Positions 40,301-48,516 of a DNA stretch of 48,516 nucleotides are shown one piece after another. The notes below the pieces were generated by a model. The model searched no databases and was not told the DNA's origin. It saw only the letters and a list, made by a program, of their open reading frames with translations. Origin of the DNA: Thermincola carboxydiphila (GTDB lineage Bacteria; Bacillota; Thermincolia; Thermincolales; UBA2595). The DNA lies in contig JAENZX010000027.1 in the NCBI GenBank assembly GCA_016841045.1, positions 1 through 48,516 on the forward strand, given 5' to 3'. Both the position numbers and the translations under genes were made by a program. The first letter of the stretch is position 1. Every line of letters begins with the position of its first letter.

Positions 40301-40308
40301 AAAGCAAA

Positions 40309-40343
40309 AAGCGAACAATTACTATCAATGCAAGTGTTCGCTT
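40309..40343 (-). terminator. Terminator after the PucR-type regulator gene
   Basis: AAGCGAACA / TGTTCGCTT hairpin with TTTTTGCTTT following on the minus strand. Confidence 0.8.
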
Positions 40344-40373
40344 CGTTTTTTCAATATACAATTGTTTAAATTT

Positions 40374-43256
40374 TTATTGTAATAAATCCTTAATTTTTAA
40401 AGCCATCTGCACATTTAACCGTTCTTCTGCATTGCCCAAGTCTATTCCGGTTATTTCATGAATCCTCCGCAACCGGTAGTTTAAAGTATTAATATGCAAG
40501 TACGCCGATCTAGAAGTTTTTTGGAGGTTACAATTATTAACTATAAATGCCTCAAGAGTCGTTAATAATACTGTGCCGTTCTTCTGGTCATAAGACACTA
40601 ATTTACCAAGGATCCTGTGGAAATAAGCTTCAAGTTGTTCTTTACTCTCGATTTGAAATAATAAGCCGTAGACCCCGATTTCACCAAAATTCATCAATAC
40701 ATTTCTCTTATCAAACTTGTTCATTATTTTTAAAACAAGCATTGCTTCCCGATAGGAATTTTGAAAGTCTTTAAGCTGCCTGGTAACAGTTCCAATCCCC
40801 ATAGATATTGTAATTTCAGCTAAAGTTTCTGTGATTTTTGCCTTTAATCGGTGGGCCAGATCATTAGGGTTGAGATAGTTTCTGGAACTATTTTTTGGTG
40901 GAACAGCATCGGCAATAATGACAATTTTATCACTTTTACTTATCACGATACTCCGGGGAGACCGGTCCATTACCGTGTTATTTACCAAATTAAACAATGA
41001 TTTTTTCACCTGGGCAACTTTTTTCTCATTTCCAGACTGTTGCTTGACGAAATCACTAAAATTATCAATGTCAAGAATAATAACCTGATAAGGTAAATTA
41101 ATGTCATAACCCAGAAAAGTAGCCCGCATTAAAATTTCTTCATCTGATTTAAAGTGACCGTTTAATAAATCATCAACCCAATCACCTTTGAGCTTGGATG
41201 TCACCTCATCAGCTATCTTTTGTTTCATCATTTCCAAAGCATAAACTGTAGCAGCATGTTCAATCGCCACATAGTCAAGCTCTTCCAATTCATGAGAAGA
41301 CCGGGCAATTGAAACATAACCCAGGGTCTTGTGTCCAACTAAAATCGGGGATATTACCTGGGGTCGAGGAATAATGCAATCGGAGTCTGATGGTAAATCC
41401 ATTGGACGTCGCTCTTTTTCTAATTGTTTAAAGAATTCCTTAATACGAGGATTATTAACAAATTGTGGCGGAAACAACTTGTGATTTTTTTCAAAATCTA
41501 ATTTCTCATTAATTCCGAACTGGGCCGAATGCAGCAAGCGACAGAATTTATCCGTCACCGCAACAGAGGCTTTAAGTAAATCAGCCAATGTTTGCGTTAT
41601 AGCTTCAATACCCTTATCCTCCAGAACCATCTTGGTAAGTTGCTGGTGAATTGAAGACGAACGTTTAAGAAGAGCATGCTGAGATTCAATTAATTGATTA
41701 AACTCTTTGAGTTTGGCAACTGTTTTCAGTTCTTGTTCGTATAAACGGGCATTTTCAATGGCTACACCCGCTTGACGTGAAAAACGACATAATAGTTCAA
41801 TTTCCCCAGTCAAAAAAGGAACTGCATTAAGGCGCCAAACATAAAGGACCCCGACCACAGTATCAGCATTTTGTAATGGAACCGCTACTAAAGTTTTAAA
41901 TCCCTTAGACCGGGTTTTTAAATCTAATTCATCTAAATCATATCGGTTATTACGGTCTTCTCCGGCATTCCAAATAACCGGCTTTTTGGTATTGTTAACT
42001 TCAGCGGTTATTCCTCGATTTACATCAATTACCAGCCCACGGAACTCATTGAATTTATCACTTGCCGTAGCAGCCATTACTCCCTTTCTGTGTTGGTTAT
42101 CAAATAAACTTATCCCAGTCATATCACAGCGAAGTAAATTTCGAACTTTCTGAACAACTGAATTTAAAATCTGTTCCAAACTCACCAATGAGGATATCTC
42201 TGTCGCGACCTGATAAAGAGCGATGGATTCCATTTGCTTCTTCTGTACCTCATCAAACAAACAAGCATTTTTAATTACCATTGACAATTGTGACCCTAAT
42301 ACCGTTAGCAGTTGAACATCATCTTGAGTAAAGCAGCCATTTTTTTTATTAATGACCTGCAGAACTCCAATACCCTGCCCTTCAGAAACCAATGGAACAA
42401 CCAACATGCTACGAACCCCATATAACCGGCAATAATATTGATTAACCCGCGAGTCTGTACGAAAGTCGTTACAAATATATGGCTCACCCTGTAAAAAAAC
42501 CTCAACAGCCAAACCGCCTTCCTTTAAAGTCGGATGACAGACGGCGATTATCTCTTTATCGGTAATCCCGAAAGAAGGCTTTTGCAATGCTAACTCCTGG
42601 GTTTCTGGGTTATAAAGCTGAAAACCACCACTTTCAACATCCAATAAATCCCCTAAAACTGATATGATTTGAGCTAATACATCTTCAAGCCTCGGCTTGG
42701 AAGCTAACACCCTGCCAATCTTTATCAGGGCGTTAAAGTCTTTGCTCATTTTTTTCAGCTGGACTTGTCTTAGCTGTTTTTCAATAACCAAATTTATTGT
42801 TTTATCCAGGTTAAGTAATTCATCCCGCAAAGTGTCTAAACGGAGCACTTTATTTCCCAGAATGATAAATCCATAAACTTCACCGGAATCTTTTTGCAAT
42901 CTGCTGACAGTGGTCCATTGGAATTTTTCAGCACTAACCATCTCTAAAAGTTCGTTGCCCATTTGACTTTTAATTTTAGTCTCATTGCCAAACTTATCAA
43001 TAACGCGGTGAATTTGCGGAAAAAGCTTGTCTGGCGAGATAATTTCGGCCCCCTTCTGGGAACAGCAATATATCTTTAAGTTGTTTACAGTCCTATCCTC
43101 GTAAAGAATAATTACACAGATATCAACCCTCATCACAAGCCGGTTCGATTCCATGATCCCCAGGATCTCATCCTCGATCTTGTCATAAGACGAATTTGCA
43201 TTTGTCAGAAACGTATCATTTTCGGGTAATATTGTTTCAATTTCCCTTTGCCCCAC
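40374..43256 (-). CDS. GAF-domain PucR/CdaR-type transcriptional regulator
   Basis: A 960-residue regulator. Residues about 180-330 and 350-510 are GAF domains (GGFQLYNPETQELALQKPSF; VPLVSEGQGIGVLQVINKKN; VPLQNADTVVGVLYVWRLNA). A central region about 560-830 includes a degenerate GGDEF-like CdaR module. The last 60 residues are a PucR-type helix-turn-helix (LHINTLNYRLRRIHEITGID). The family activates or represses catabolic operons on binding small ligands. As the only regulator in the island, it is the best candidate for the shared promoter box. The start is GTG behind gggaggtagc. Confidence 0.87.
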   Translation of the reverse strand: MGQREIETILPENDTFLTNANSSYDKIEDEILGIMESNRLVMRVDICVIILYEDRTVNNLKIYCCSQKGAEIISPDKLFPQIHRVIDKFGNETKIKSQMGNELLEMVSAEKFQWTTVSRLQKDSGEVYGFIILGNKVLRLDTLRDELLNLDKTINLVIEKQLRQVQLKKMSKDFNALIKIGRVLASKPRLEDVLAQIISVLGDLLDVESGGFQLYNPETQELALQKPSFGITDKEIIAVCHPTLKEGGLAVEVFLQGEPYICNDFRTDSRVNQYYCRLYGVRSMLVVPLVSEGQGIGVLQVINKKNGCFTQDDVQLLTVLGSQLSMVIKNACLFDEVQKKQMESIALYQVATEISSLVSLEQILNSVVQKVRNLLRCDMTGISLFDNQHRKGVMAATASDKFNEFRGLVIDVNRGITAEVNNTKKPVIWNAGEDRNNRYDLDELDLKTRSKGFKTLVAVPLQNADTVVGVLYVWRLNAVPFLTGEIELLCRFSRQAGVAIENARLYEQELKTVAKLKEFNQLIESQHALLKRSSSIHQQLTKMVLEDKGIEAITQTLADLLKASVAVTDKFCRLLHSAQFGINEKLDFEKNHKLFPPQFVNNPRIKEFFKQLEKERRPMDLPSDSDCIIPRPQVISPILVGHKTLGYVSIARSSHELEELDYVAIEHAATVYALEMMKQKIADEVTSKLKGDWVDDLLNGHFKSDEEILMRATFLGYDINLPYQVIILDIDNFSDFVKQQSGNEKKVAQVKKSLFNLVNNTVMDRSPRSIVISKSDKIVIIADAVPPKNSSRNYLNPNDLAHRLKAKITETLAEITISMGIGTVTRQLKDFQNSYREAMLVLKIMNKFDKRNVLMNFGEIGVYGLLFQIESKEQLEAYFHRILGKLVSYDQKNGTVLLTTLEAFIVNNCNLQKTSRSAYLHINTLNYRLRRIHEITGIDLGNAEERLNVQMALKIKDLLQ

Positions 43257-43655
43257 CTGTCGCTACCTCCCAGTTCTCATTTTTCCATATACTGGCCGCC
43301 TAAAGTTAGCATTATGGGTAATCCAAATACCCCTGAAAAAACGCTTTTAAAATTAAACCCGCCCCGGGTATAAAATATTAAGATCCGGCGGGTAATAAGT
43401 TACCACTCGGATTGCGGTAATTACGATAAGCATTGACCATCTTATTCAAATTTTAATATTGTGCCGGAAATTTTATAAGAGGATGTCTGTGAAATGACAT
43501 AATATGGCTCTAAACGGTTTCAAATAGAGGTAACACTCCCTGCTGCTGCCCGAATCAATTGTCAATTGAGTTTGTCCCCCTATAAACCAAAAAAAGCAGC
43601 CCCTGGCTGCACCCTCATATTTCATCTTTCCCTTTTCACTACCCACTACCTACTA
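43257..43655. other. Intergenic region between PucR-type gene and murA remnant
   Basis: No gene is recognised. It holds the murA terminator (43596-43610) and a heptanucleotide repeat (43637-43660). There is no copy of the GTCAACATATT box, so the regulator gene does not appear to share the promoter type of its presumed targets. Confidence 0.5.
43596..43610 (-). terminator. Terminator of murA (copy B)
   Basis: GCAGCC-CCT-GGCTGC hairpin followed on the minus strand by seven T residues. Confidence 0.85.
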
Positions 43656-43660
43656 CTATA
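43637..43660. repeat. Heptanucleotide tandem repeat (ACTACYY)n
   Basis: CACTACC, CACTACC, TACTACT units ending at the murA stop codon. It is related, in opposite orientation, to 2166-2197. Confidence 0.6.
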
Positions 43661-44576
43661 CTCCATTCACCCTCATAATTCTTGCTCCAAGGGCTACATA
43701 TTTTCTCTCAATATTTTCATATCCCCGGTCAATATGTGATACATTCTCTATTACAGTTGCATCTTCTGCCACCAGTCCGGCCAGCACCAGTGCGGCTCCG
43801 GCCCTCAAATCGGTTGCCTCTACAAAGGTGCCGCTTAGTTTGGGTATCCCTTTGACGATAGCCGCCCGGCCTTCTATTTTGATATTAGCACCCATACGGC
43901 GCAATTCATCTACGTGCTGGTACCTGTTCTCAAACACTGCTTCAGAGATAACTCCTGTTCCATCAGCAACAGTCATCAGAGCCATCATCTGTGCCTGCAT
44001 ATCTGTCGGAAATCCGGGGTATGGCAAGGTCCTCAGGTCTACGGCCTTAACCCGCTGGGGGCCTATAACCCTTACCTGATCTTCTCCTACCTGAACAGTT
44101 ACTCCGGCTTCCACAAGCTTGGCAATAACGGCTTCGACATGTTCAGGGATAACATTCTCAACTATCACATCCCCACCTGTTATAGCTGCTGCAACCATGT
44201 GCGTTCCAGCCTCTATACGGTCGGGTATAACTGTATGTTTAACCGAACCTAACGGAGTGGGGCCTTCTATCTTAATGACGTCAGTGCCCGCACCTCTGAT
44301 TTTCGCTCCCATACCATTTAAGAAATTCTGCAGGTCAACTATCTCAGGCTCTTTGGCGGCATTTCTGATTATCGTCTGCCCTTTAGCCTGAGTCGCTGCC
44401 ATCATCAGGTTCTCCGTTGCGCCGACACTGGGAAAATCAAGGTGAATCACATCACCTTTCAGCCCCTCAGTTTCCGCCAGGACGTACCCATGTTTCTCAG
44501 TAATCCGTGCCCCCAGTTGGATAAAACCTTTAAGGTGCAGGTCCATCGGTCGGGAACCGATAGCACACCCACCTGG
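43656..44576 (-). pseudogene. murA: murA 3' portion, interrupted before the catalytic cysteine (direct repeat copy B)
   Basis: UDP-N-acetylglucosamine 1-carboxyvinyltransferase, the first committed step of peptidoglycan synthesis, missing its first 110 or so residues. Homology begins at [17 protein letters not shown], where the Cys (codon 44565-44567) matches the PEP-binding Cys115 of E. coli MurA. The C-terminal part is normal to RIMRVNGV. The murA frame is open up to a stop at 44595-44597. No start codon lies before the Met after GSRP, so any product made here would lack the cysteine. The 3' 302 bases are repeated at 18851-19152. The missing 5' part should lie beyond the window, past the recombinase-bearing insertion. 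Confidence 0.93.
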
Positions 44577-44584
44577 GTAAGACC

Positions 44585-46216
44585 CTACAGAGATTTAAAA
44601 TTATATTCAATAAAAATCCCGCCGTCTTGACATAGGCGTTCAACAGCAGCTAGATTGGTACAAAGTTTTAGCCCAACAGCACTTTTGTCGGCCTCTTTTA
44701 TATCTCCAGGCAGGAATACGTAAATCTTCTTTACGGCTCTTTCTAACAATTCTCTTGTCAGTTGGCTGTTGCGTATGAATCTGGCAAAATTCTCCATTAT
44801 CATTTGCTTACTTTGGCCTAGCTCTTGCTTCTGCAGGATTTGCTTTTCAAGATTTCTCTTTTGCACCTTGAGATAGTCAATCTTTTTTTGGATCTCTCCG
44901 GCCTTATTCTGATAGAAGCCCAGTGATATCACGTCGTTTAATCTATCCTCATATAATACCTTCAACTGCTGCTCAAATTTCTTAATTTCCTTGTTGAATC
45001 CTGTTAGCTTTTTTATATAATCTGTTTCCATGGATTGTTTATCAATATAAGTTTCAACTGCTGCTTCAATATCTGACGCATCCAACTGAGCTAATATATC
45101 CTTGTAAACAAGTTCTTCCAACACTTCATGTCTGACATAGTGACTTTCACAGCCTCCGCTTTTACCTATTCTCTTTTTACCAAAATGAAAGTAATTCGAA
45201 CAAATATATCCTAATGGTTTATCTCTAACCTTTCGGGCACATAATGATCTTCCACATGCCCAGCACTCTAAAAATCCACTAAATAAATAAATGGTTTTTT
45301 TATTCCTTGTCCCTTTTCCGTCAGCTCTTTTCATGTTAATTTCATTGGCTAATTTCCAGATTTCCCTGCTGACTATTGGTTCGTGAGTATTCTCCCTAAT
45401 GTACCAGGTCAATTCTGGTCTTCTTCGGGTCTTCTTTGATTTATAGCTGACTCTTTCTGAGGTCCCCTGTACAGTATCCCCACAGTAAACCCTGTTTTTA
45501 ATTATCCGCTTGATATGGTCTCCCGTCCATCTCTCGCTTTGCGGTCTATTATAGTTCTTATACTGCGAGGGGTTAGGGTACCCTTTTTCCTGCATTAAAT
45601 CAGCTATGCTCCTATAGCCATGGCCGTTAATATACAAATCAAAAATCTCGGCAATTATCGGTCTGATTGTTTCATCAACTATTAGTTTATTTATTGGTTT
45701 AAGTTTGTTGTTTCTAACCACATATTCTTTTTTATATCCAAAGGGCGGAGTGCCGAGATATTCGCCTTCTTTCAGCTTTTGGTGAACATTTGAACGAATT
45801 TTAACAGAAATGTCTTTTATGTACCTCTCGTTATACCAGGTCTTGATTCCTATGAGATCATCATTGTCTTTCACCGAATCATAATTATCATTTATTGCAA
45901 CTAATCGAACATTTTTATCCTCAAGATATTCAATAAGGGTTAAAGTCTTAGCGTTACTTCTTCCTAATCTGGATAAATCTTTAACGACAACAGCATTAAT
46001 TTTTTCCTCTTCAATGTCATCTCTTAACCTGTCCAGGTCTTCTCTCTCAAAAATAACCCCTGAGATGTCGTCATCAAAATAAGTATCCACTATAACACCT
46101 AAACTATTATCATTAATATACGCAGCGTTAAAATTCAACTGAGTCTCACGGCTATCAGCTTTCTCGCCTTTTTCGTCTTTACTTAACCTGCCGTAATTAC
46201 CGAATAACCAGGTCAT
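44585..46216 (-). CDS. Large serine recombinase
   Basis: A 543-residue site-specific recombinase of the TnpX/TndX-like large serine class. The N-terminal catalytic domain has [10 protein letters not shown] with the nucleophilic Ser near residue 12, and [17 protein letters not shown] recombinase domain follows ([25 protein letters not shown]), then a zinc ribbon ([13 protein letters not shown] ... [10 protein letters not shown]) and a long C-terminal coiled coil (about 400-470). The frame opens at 46264, but the aggaggctggag ribosome site fixes the ATG at 46216. Its stop codon lies within the murA junction, so the gene ends at the element end. Confidence 0.93.
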   Translation of the reverse strand: MTWLFGNYGRLSKDEKGEKADSRETQLNFNAAYINDNSLGVIVDTYFDDDISGVIFEREDLDRLRDDIEEEKINAVVVKDLSRLGRSNAKTLTLIEYLEDKNVRLVAINDNYDSVKDNDDLIGIKTWYNERYIKDISVKIRSNVHQKLKEGEYLGTPPFGYKKEYVVRNNKLKPINKLIVDETIRPIIAEIFDLYINGHGYRSIADLMQEKGYPNPSQYKNYNRPQSERWTGDHIKRIIKNRVYCGDTVQGTSERVSYKSKKTRRRPELTWYIRENTHEPIVSREIWKLANEINMKRADGKGTRNKKTIYLFSGFLECWACGRSLCARKVRDKPLGYICSNYFHFGKKRIGKSGGCESHYVRHEVLEELVYKDILAQLDASDIEAAVETYIDKQSMETDYIKKLTGFNKEIKKFEQQLKVLYEDRLNDVISLGFYQNKAGEIQKKIDYLKVQKRNLEKQILQKQELGQSKQMIMENFARFIRNSQLTRELLERAVKKIYVFLPGDIKEADKSAVGLKLCTNLAAVERLCQDGGIFIEYNFKSL

Positions 46217-46272
46217 CTCCAGCCTCCTGTTTAAAGCAAAAACCCGTTTAAACTCACACGCCACTAATCAGC

Positions 46273-46404
46273 TTAGTTACGACCACTGTATTTTAAGGCA
46301 TTTTCTAAAATATATAACACTATTTGTCTGATTGAACCCGTACCGACAAAACTTCTGCCTTGTATCGTTAATGGCACCGCAATCTTCTTTTTCTTTAGGG
46401 TCAT
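46273..46404 (-). CDS. 43-residue ORF upstream of the recombinase
   Basis: A small ORF, MTLKKKKIAVPLTIQGRSFV and then GTGSIRQIVLYILENALKYS, behind a good ribosome site (gaggtgatca, ATG). It is basic at the N terminus with one amphipathic helix at the C terminus. It is 56 bases upstream of the recombinase and in the same direction. Recombination directionality factors are often small basic proteins near the recombinase, so this is a candidate, by position only. Confidence 0.5.
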   Translation of the reverse strand: MTLKKKKIAVPLTIQGRSFVGTGSIRQIVLYILENALKYSGRN

Positions 46405-46472
46405 TTGATCACCTCATAATAACTTATTCCAAAGAGAATTTGTCCTAAAACTAATTAACTGTCACAAAAAAG

Positions 46473-46517
46473 CAAAAAGCCCGACCACCGTTTAAGTGGT
46501 CAGGACTTTTCGCTTTT
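46473..46517 (-). terminator. Terminator of the SLH protein gene
   Basis: Long hairpin around GACCAC / GTGGTC with A/T-rich outer stem (AAAAGCCC, GGACTTTT) and T tracts on either side; 24 bases after the SLH gene stop. Confidence 0.8.
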
Positions 46518-46540
46518 TTACAGCTAGTTTTATAGCTTTT

Positions 46541-48516
46541 TTATTTTGATAACAAATTGTACAATACCTGTGCCATTTGCGCCCGTGTCGAAGTGGCTGT
46601 CGGGGTCAGCATACCATTGCTGCCACTGATGGTTCCGGTTTCAGCAAACAATGACATGGCTTCCTTGGCATAATATGCTATTTTGTCTGCATCACTAAAG
46701 CTTGACAACGCTTTGCCGACCGTGCCTTCGGGTAATTCACCGAGCCCTTCCAAAGCTTTATACAGCAGAGTGAACATTTCCTGTCTTTTAATTTCCGCAT
46801 CAGGGGCGAACATATTATTTCCGACCCCATTTGCTATGCCAAGGCGCTTTGCAGTCGCAAGATAATTGGAATAATAGGTGTTACCCCCATCTACAAAGTT
46901 GTCTGAAGGATTTTCGTCCGGGATTATACCATAAGCTCTCATCATCATGACGATATATTGACCTCTGGTAAGCTTTTCATTCGGACTAAAGTTTCCCTTA
47001 CCGGTACCCACAGTGATATTTCTTGCGGCTACAAACTCCACAGCTTCCTTGTGCCATACTGTATCTGACACATCGTTAAAGCTGACTTCATTATATCCGA
47101 TTGTATACTTTGAAAAGTGGGTAGTCTTAAAGCTTACAGCACCTGCTGCAGGGTCGTATTTACCCCTGATGGTATTTAGCTTACCACTATCATCGATGTA
47201 GTAGACAATGATACAGTTGCTCTTTTCTCCTTGCTTTGGTGAGTACGGCACAGTTATTTCTAAGTTTTCTCCAGCAAATGTTGATATTTGGGTGCTGCCT
47301 GCCTTGACAGAGAAGTCAAAAACCGGTCTGTCACCTACTTTTTTCTGCACCTCATCTTTCAAGGTGGAAGCCTCTACTTTCGCTATAGATATTAGTATTT
47401 TTCCTGCATCTTCCGCATTACTTATAGACTCAACTGCCTTTACGCCGAAAGTAATGGTTCCAATTCCTGCATCTACTTTCACTTTCGCCATAGTTTCTTC
47501 GGCCACCCTATTAAAGGCTTCCCTTGGCAGTTCAACCTCTACTGTCTTTGCGTTAGATGCAGCTTCCGCTTTAATTTCCACTATAGCCTTCTGACCTGCT
47601 GTTTCGAACTCCTTTGCCTTTGCAGTAATCTTAGCCATGACACTTGCTTCTACTCTGGTCAAAGATTTACCGGTTGTTGCATCATTGGTTGCAGATAGGT
47701 TTGTAGATACCGTGGTTGTGTTCTCCTTCTCTGATGTCGTTATGGTTACAGGCGTTGAGGGTGATGATGAACCTCCTCCACCGCTGCTATCATCACCACC
47801 GCCTGTATTTCCGGTGGTGTCCCAGCCTGCTGCCGACACTCCCATCCCGTCTGTGGCCATAGCATTGCCAACACCGTCCTGCACTGAGCCGTTACCGCCT
47901 GCCGTGTAGGTGACAGTGACTCCCTCTTTGGCTGAAACGCTCATGTCAGCGACTGTCAGCACCACATGTTGGGCATCAGCACCCTGGGTAATGGCTGAAA
48001 CTGCATAAGTAGTGCCCGGGACTCCTGTTTCTGATACAGTAAATCCGCCGTCATTGGCCTTGGATATATTAACTGAGTTTTCGCTGAGGGTTACTGTTAT
48101 CTGGGTGTTTGAGTCTCTTACCGCACTTACTAAGGTCGGGGCTATATTATCAATGTCAAATATCATCGTCTCGGCTCCGGCATAAGCATTCCCGGCCAGG
48201 TCAGTCCCTGCTACTGATACAGTTGCTATACCAGTTCCTGAAGGCACTGTCCAGACATAGGTCCATGTAAGGCCGTCCCCACTGTTGGTCATGGTTTCTC
48301 CTGCTGCTCCGCCATTTTCAATGCTGATTATAGGAGCGTTGGCCATGGCTTCACTAAAGGTTGCAGTTATTATCACTGTGTCATTTTGTTTCATCAGGTT
48401 ATCTGCATCATCGTCGCTTAGTGTAACATTTGGGGCTGTGTTATCTATAGTAAAGTTGAGAGTATCTGCCCCTGTGTATGAATTTCCTGCAAGGTCACTT
48501 CCTGCTATTGATACAG
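46541..48516 (-). CDS. SLH-domain surface protein with Ig-like repeats (5' end beyond window)
   Basis: The frame stays open from the stop at 46541 to the window edge, so the gene continues upstream; the Met at 48394 is internal. Visible order: at least two Ig-like repeats of the same kind (VSIAGSDLAGNSYTGADTL and VSVAGTDLAGNAYAGAETM, each followed by DNxAP), a Ser/Gly-rich linker (GGGDDSSGGGGSSSPS), a mixed domain with many Lys/Glu/Ala, then three SLH domains at the C terminus (FNDVSDTVWHKEAVEFVAAR; FVDGGNTYYSNYLATAKRLG; FSDADKIAYYAKEAMSLFAE). SLH domains bind pyruvylated secondary wall polymers, so this is an S-layer or surface adhesion protein. Confidence 0.88.
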   Translation of the reverse strand, partial: VSIAGSDLAGNSYTGADTLNFTIDNTAPNVTLSDDDADNLMKQNDTVIITATFSEAMANAPIISIENGGAAGETMTNSGDGLTWTYVWTVPSGTGIATVSVAGTDLAGNAYAGAETMIFDIDNIAPTLVSAVRDSNTQITVTLSENSVNISKANDGGFTVSETGVPGTTYAVSAITQGADAQHVVLTVADMSVSAKEGVTVTYTAGGNGSVQDGVGNAMATDGMGVSAAGWDTTGNTGGGDDSSGGGGSSSPSTPVTITTSEKENTTTVSTNLSATNDATTGKSLTRVEASVMAKITAKAKEFETAGQKAIVEIKAEAASNAKTVEVELPREAFNRVAEETMAKVKVDAGIGTITFGVKAVESISNAEDAGKILISIAKVEASTLKDEVQKKVGDRPVFDFSVKAGSTQISTFAGENLEITVPYSPKQGEKSNCIIVYYIDDSGKLNTIRGKYDPAAGAVSFKTTHFSKYTIGYNEVSFNDVSDTVWHKEAVEFVAARNITVGTGKGNFSPNEKLTRGQYIVMMMRAYGIIPDENPSDNFVDGGNTYYSNYLATAKRLGIANGVGNNMFAPDAEIKRQEMFTLLYKALEGLGELPEGTVGKALSSFSDADKIAYYAKEAMSLFAETGTISGSNGMLTPTATSTRAQMAQVLYNLLSK

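Larger units (their letters stand above)
18851..43957. mobile_element. Catabolic island bounded by 302-bp direct repeats
   Basis: Identical murA 3' segments at 18851-19152 and 43656-43957 bracket 24.5 kb of catabolic, transport and regulatory genes, nearly all on the minus strand. Recombination between the repeats would release a circle carrying one copy. No integrase lies inside the bracket, so homologous (Campbell-type) integration or segmental duplication is more likely than site-specific entry. This is an inference from the repeat. Confidence 0.55.
44577..48516. mobile_element. Serine-recombinase element inserted in murA (runs off the window)
   Basis: One end is defined: recombinase sequence replaces murA coding sequence between about 44577 and 44594. 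The other end is not in the window. Carried genes seen are a large serine recombinase next to the junction and a 43-residue ORF; the SLH protein may be cargo or host. Size and type (phage, conjugative element or small skin-like element) cannot be told. Confidence 0.55.

Overview
The window looks like the chromosome of an anaerobic, spore-forming, Gram-positive bacterium of the Peptococcaceae / Desulfotomaculum-Pelotomaculum type. The evidence is a complete early-sporulation locus (spoIIGA-sigE-sigG-spoIIR-ymxH) joined to division genes, combined with multiheme c-type cytochromes, a UbiD decarboxylase and molybdenum hydroxylase genes. This placement is inferred from gene content; no rRNA or tRNA gene was seen.

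Layout. (1) 0.1-7.3 kb: conserved backbone on the minus strand, ftsQ > DUF881 > sbp > ftsZ > spoIIGA > sigE > sigG > spoIIR, with ymxH on the plus strand. Readable promoters fit known sporulation control: a long-spacer, Spo0A-type promoter before spoIIGA, a sigmaF/G-type promoter before sigG and a sigmaH-like promoter before ftsZ. (2) 7.3-9.0 kb: AT-rich plus-strand region with three sigmaH-type promoters, five copies of a structured repeat, a PAS-only protein and a Com-like zinc-finger protein. (3) 9.1-18.5 kb: electron-transfer locus with 7-heme and 6-heme cytochromes, a cytochrome b, two tiny membrane proteins and a 1384-residue secreted Ig-repeat/decaheme protein; also a solute-binding lipoprotein and a DUF454 protein. 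(4) 18.85-43.96 kb: a catabolic island bracketed by a perfect 302-bp direct repeat of the murA 3' end. It carries a hydantoinase/ketone-carboxylase-like pair, a PaaK-type CoA ligase, a thiolase with its OB-fold partner, a ribose-type ABC transporter, a three-subunit molybdenum hydroxylase, a sodium symporter with a winged-helix tail, an aromatic-acid MFS transporter, a UbiD decarboxylase and a 960-residue GAF/PucR regulator. (5) 43.66-48.5 kb: murA cut just before its catalytic-cysteine loop, followed by a large serine recombinase, a 43-residue ORF and an SLH/Ig-repeat surface protein that runs off the window.

How the parts work together. The island reads as import, hydroxylation, decarboxylation or carboxylation, CoA activation and thiolysis of a small aromatic or ketonic acid. 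Three of its transcription units share one promoter architecture, so they are probably co-regulated, perhaps by the PucR-type protein. The cytochrome locus would carry electrons from the quinone pool to the cell surface. murA appears to be a repeated target of rearrangement: it is normally close to ftsQ in such organisms, but here it is 36 kb away, partly duplicated and interrupted by a recombinase.
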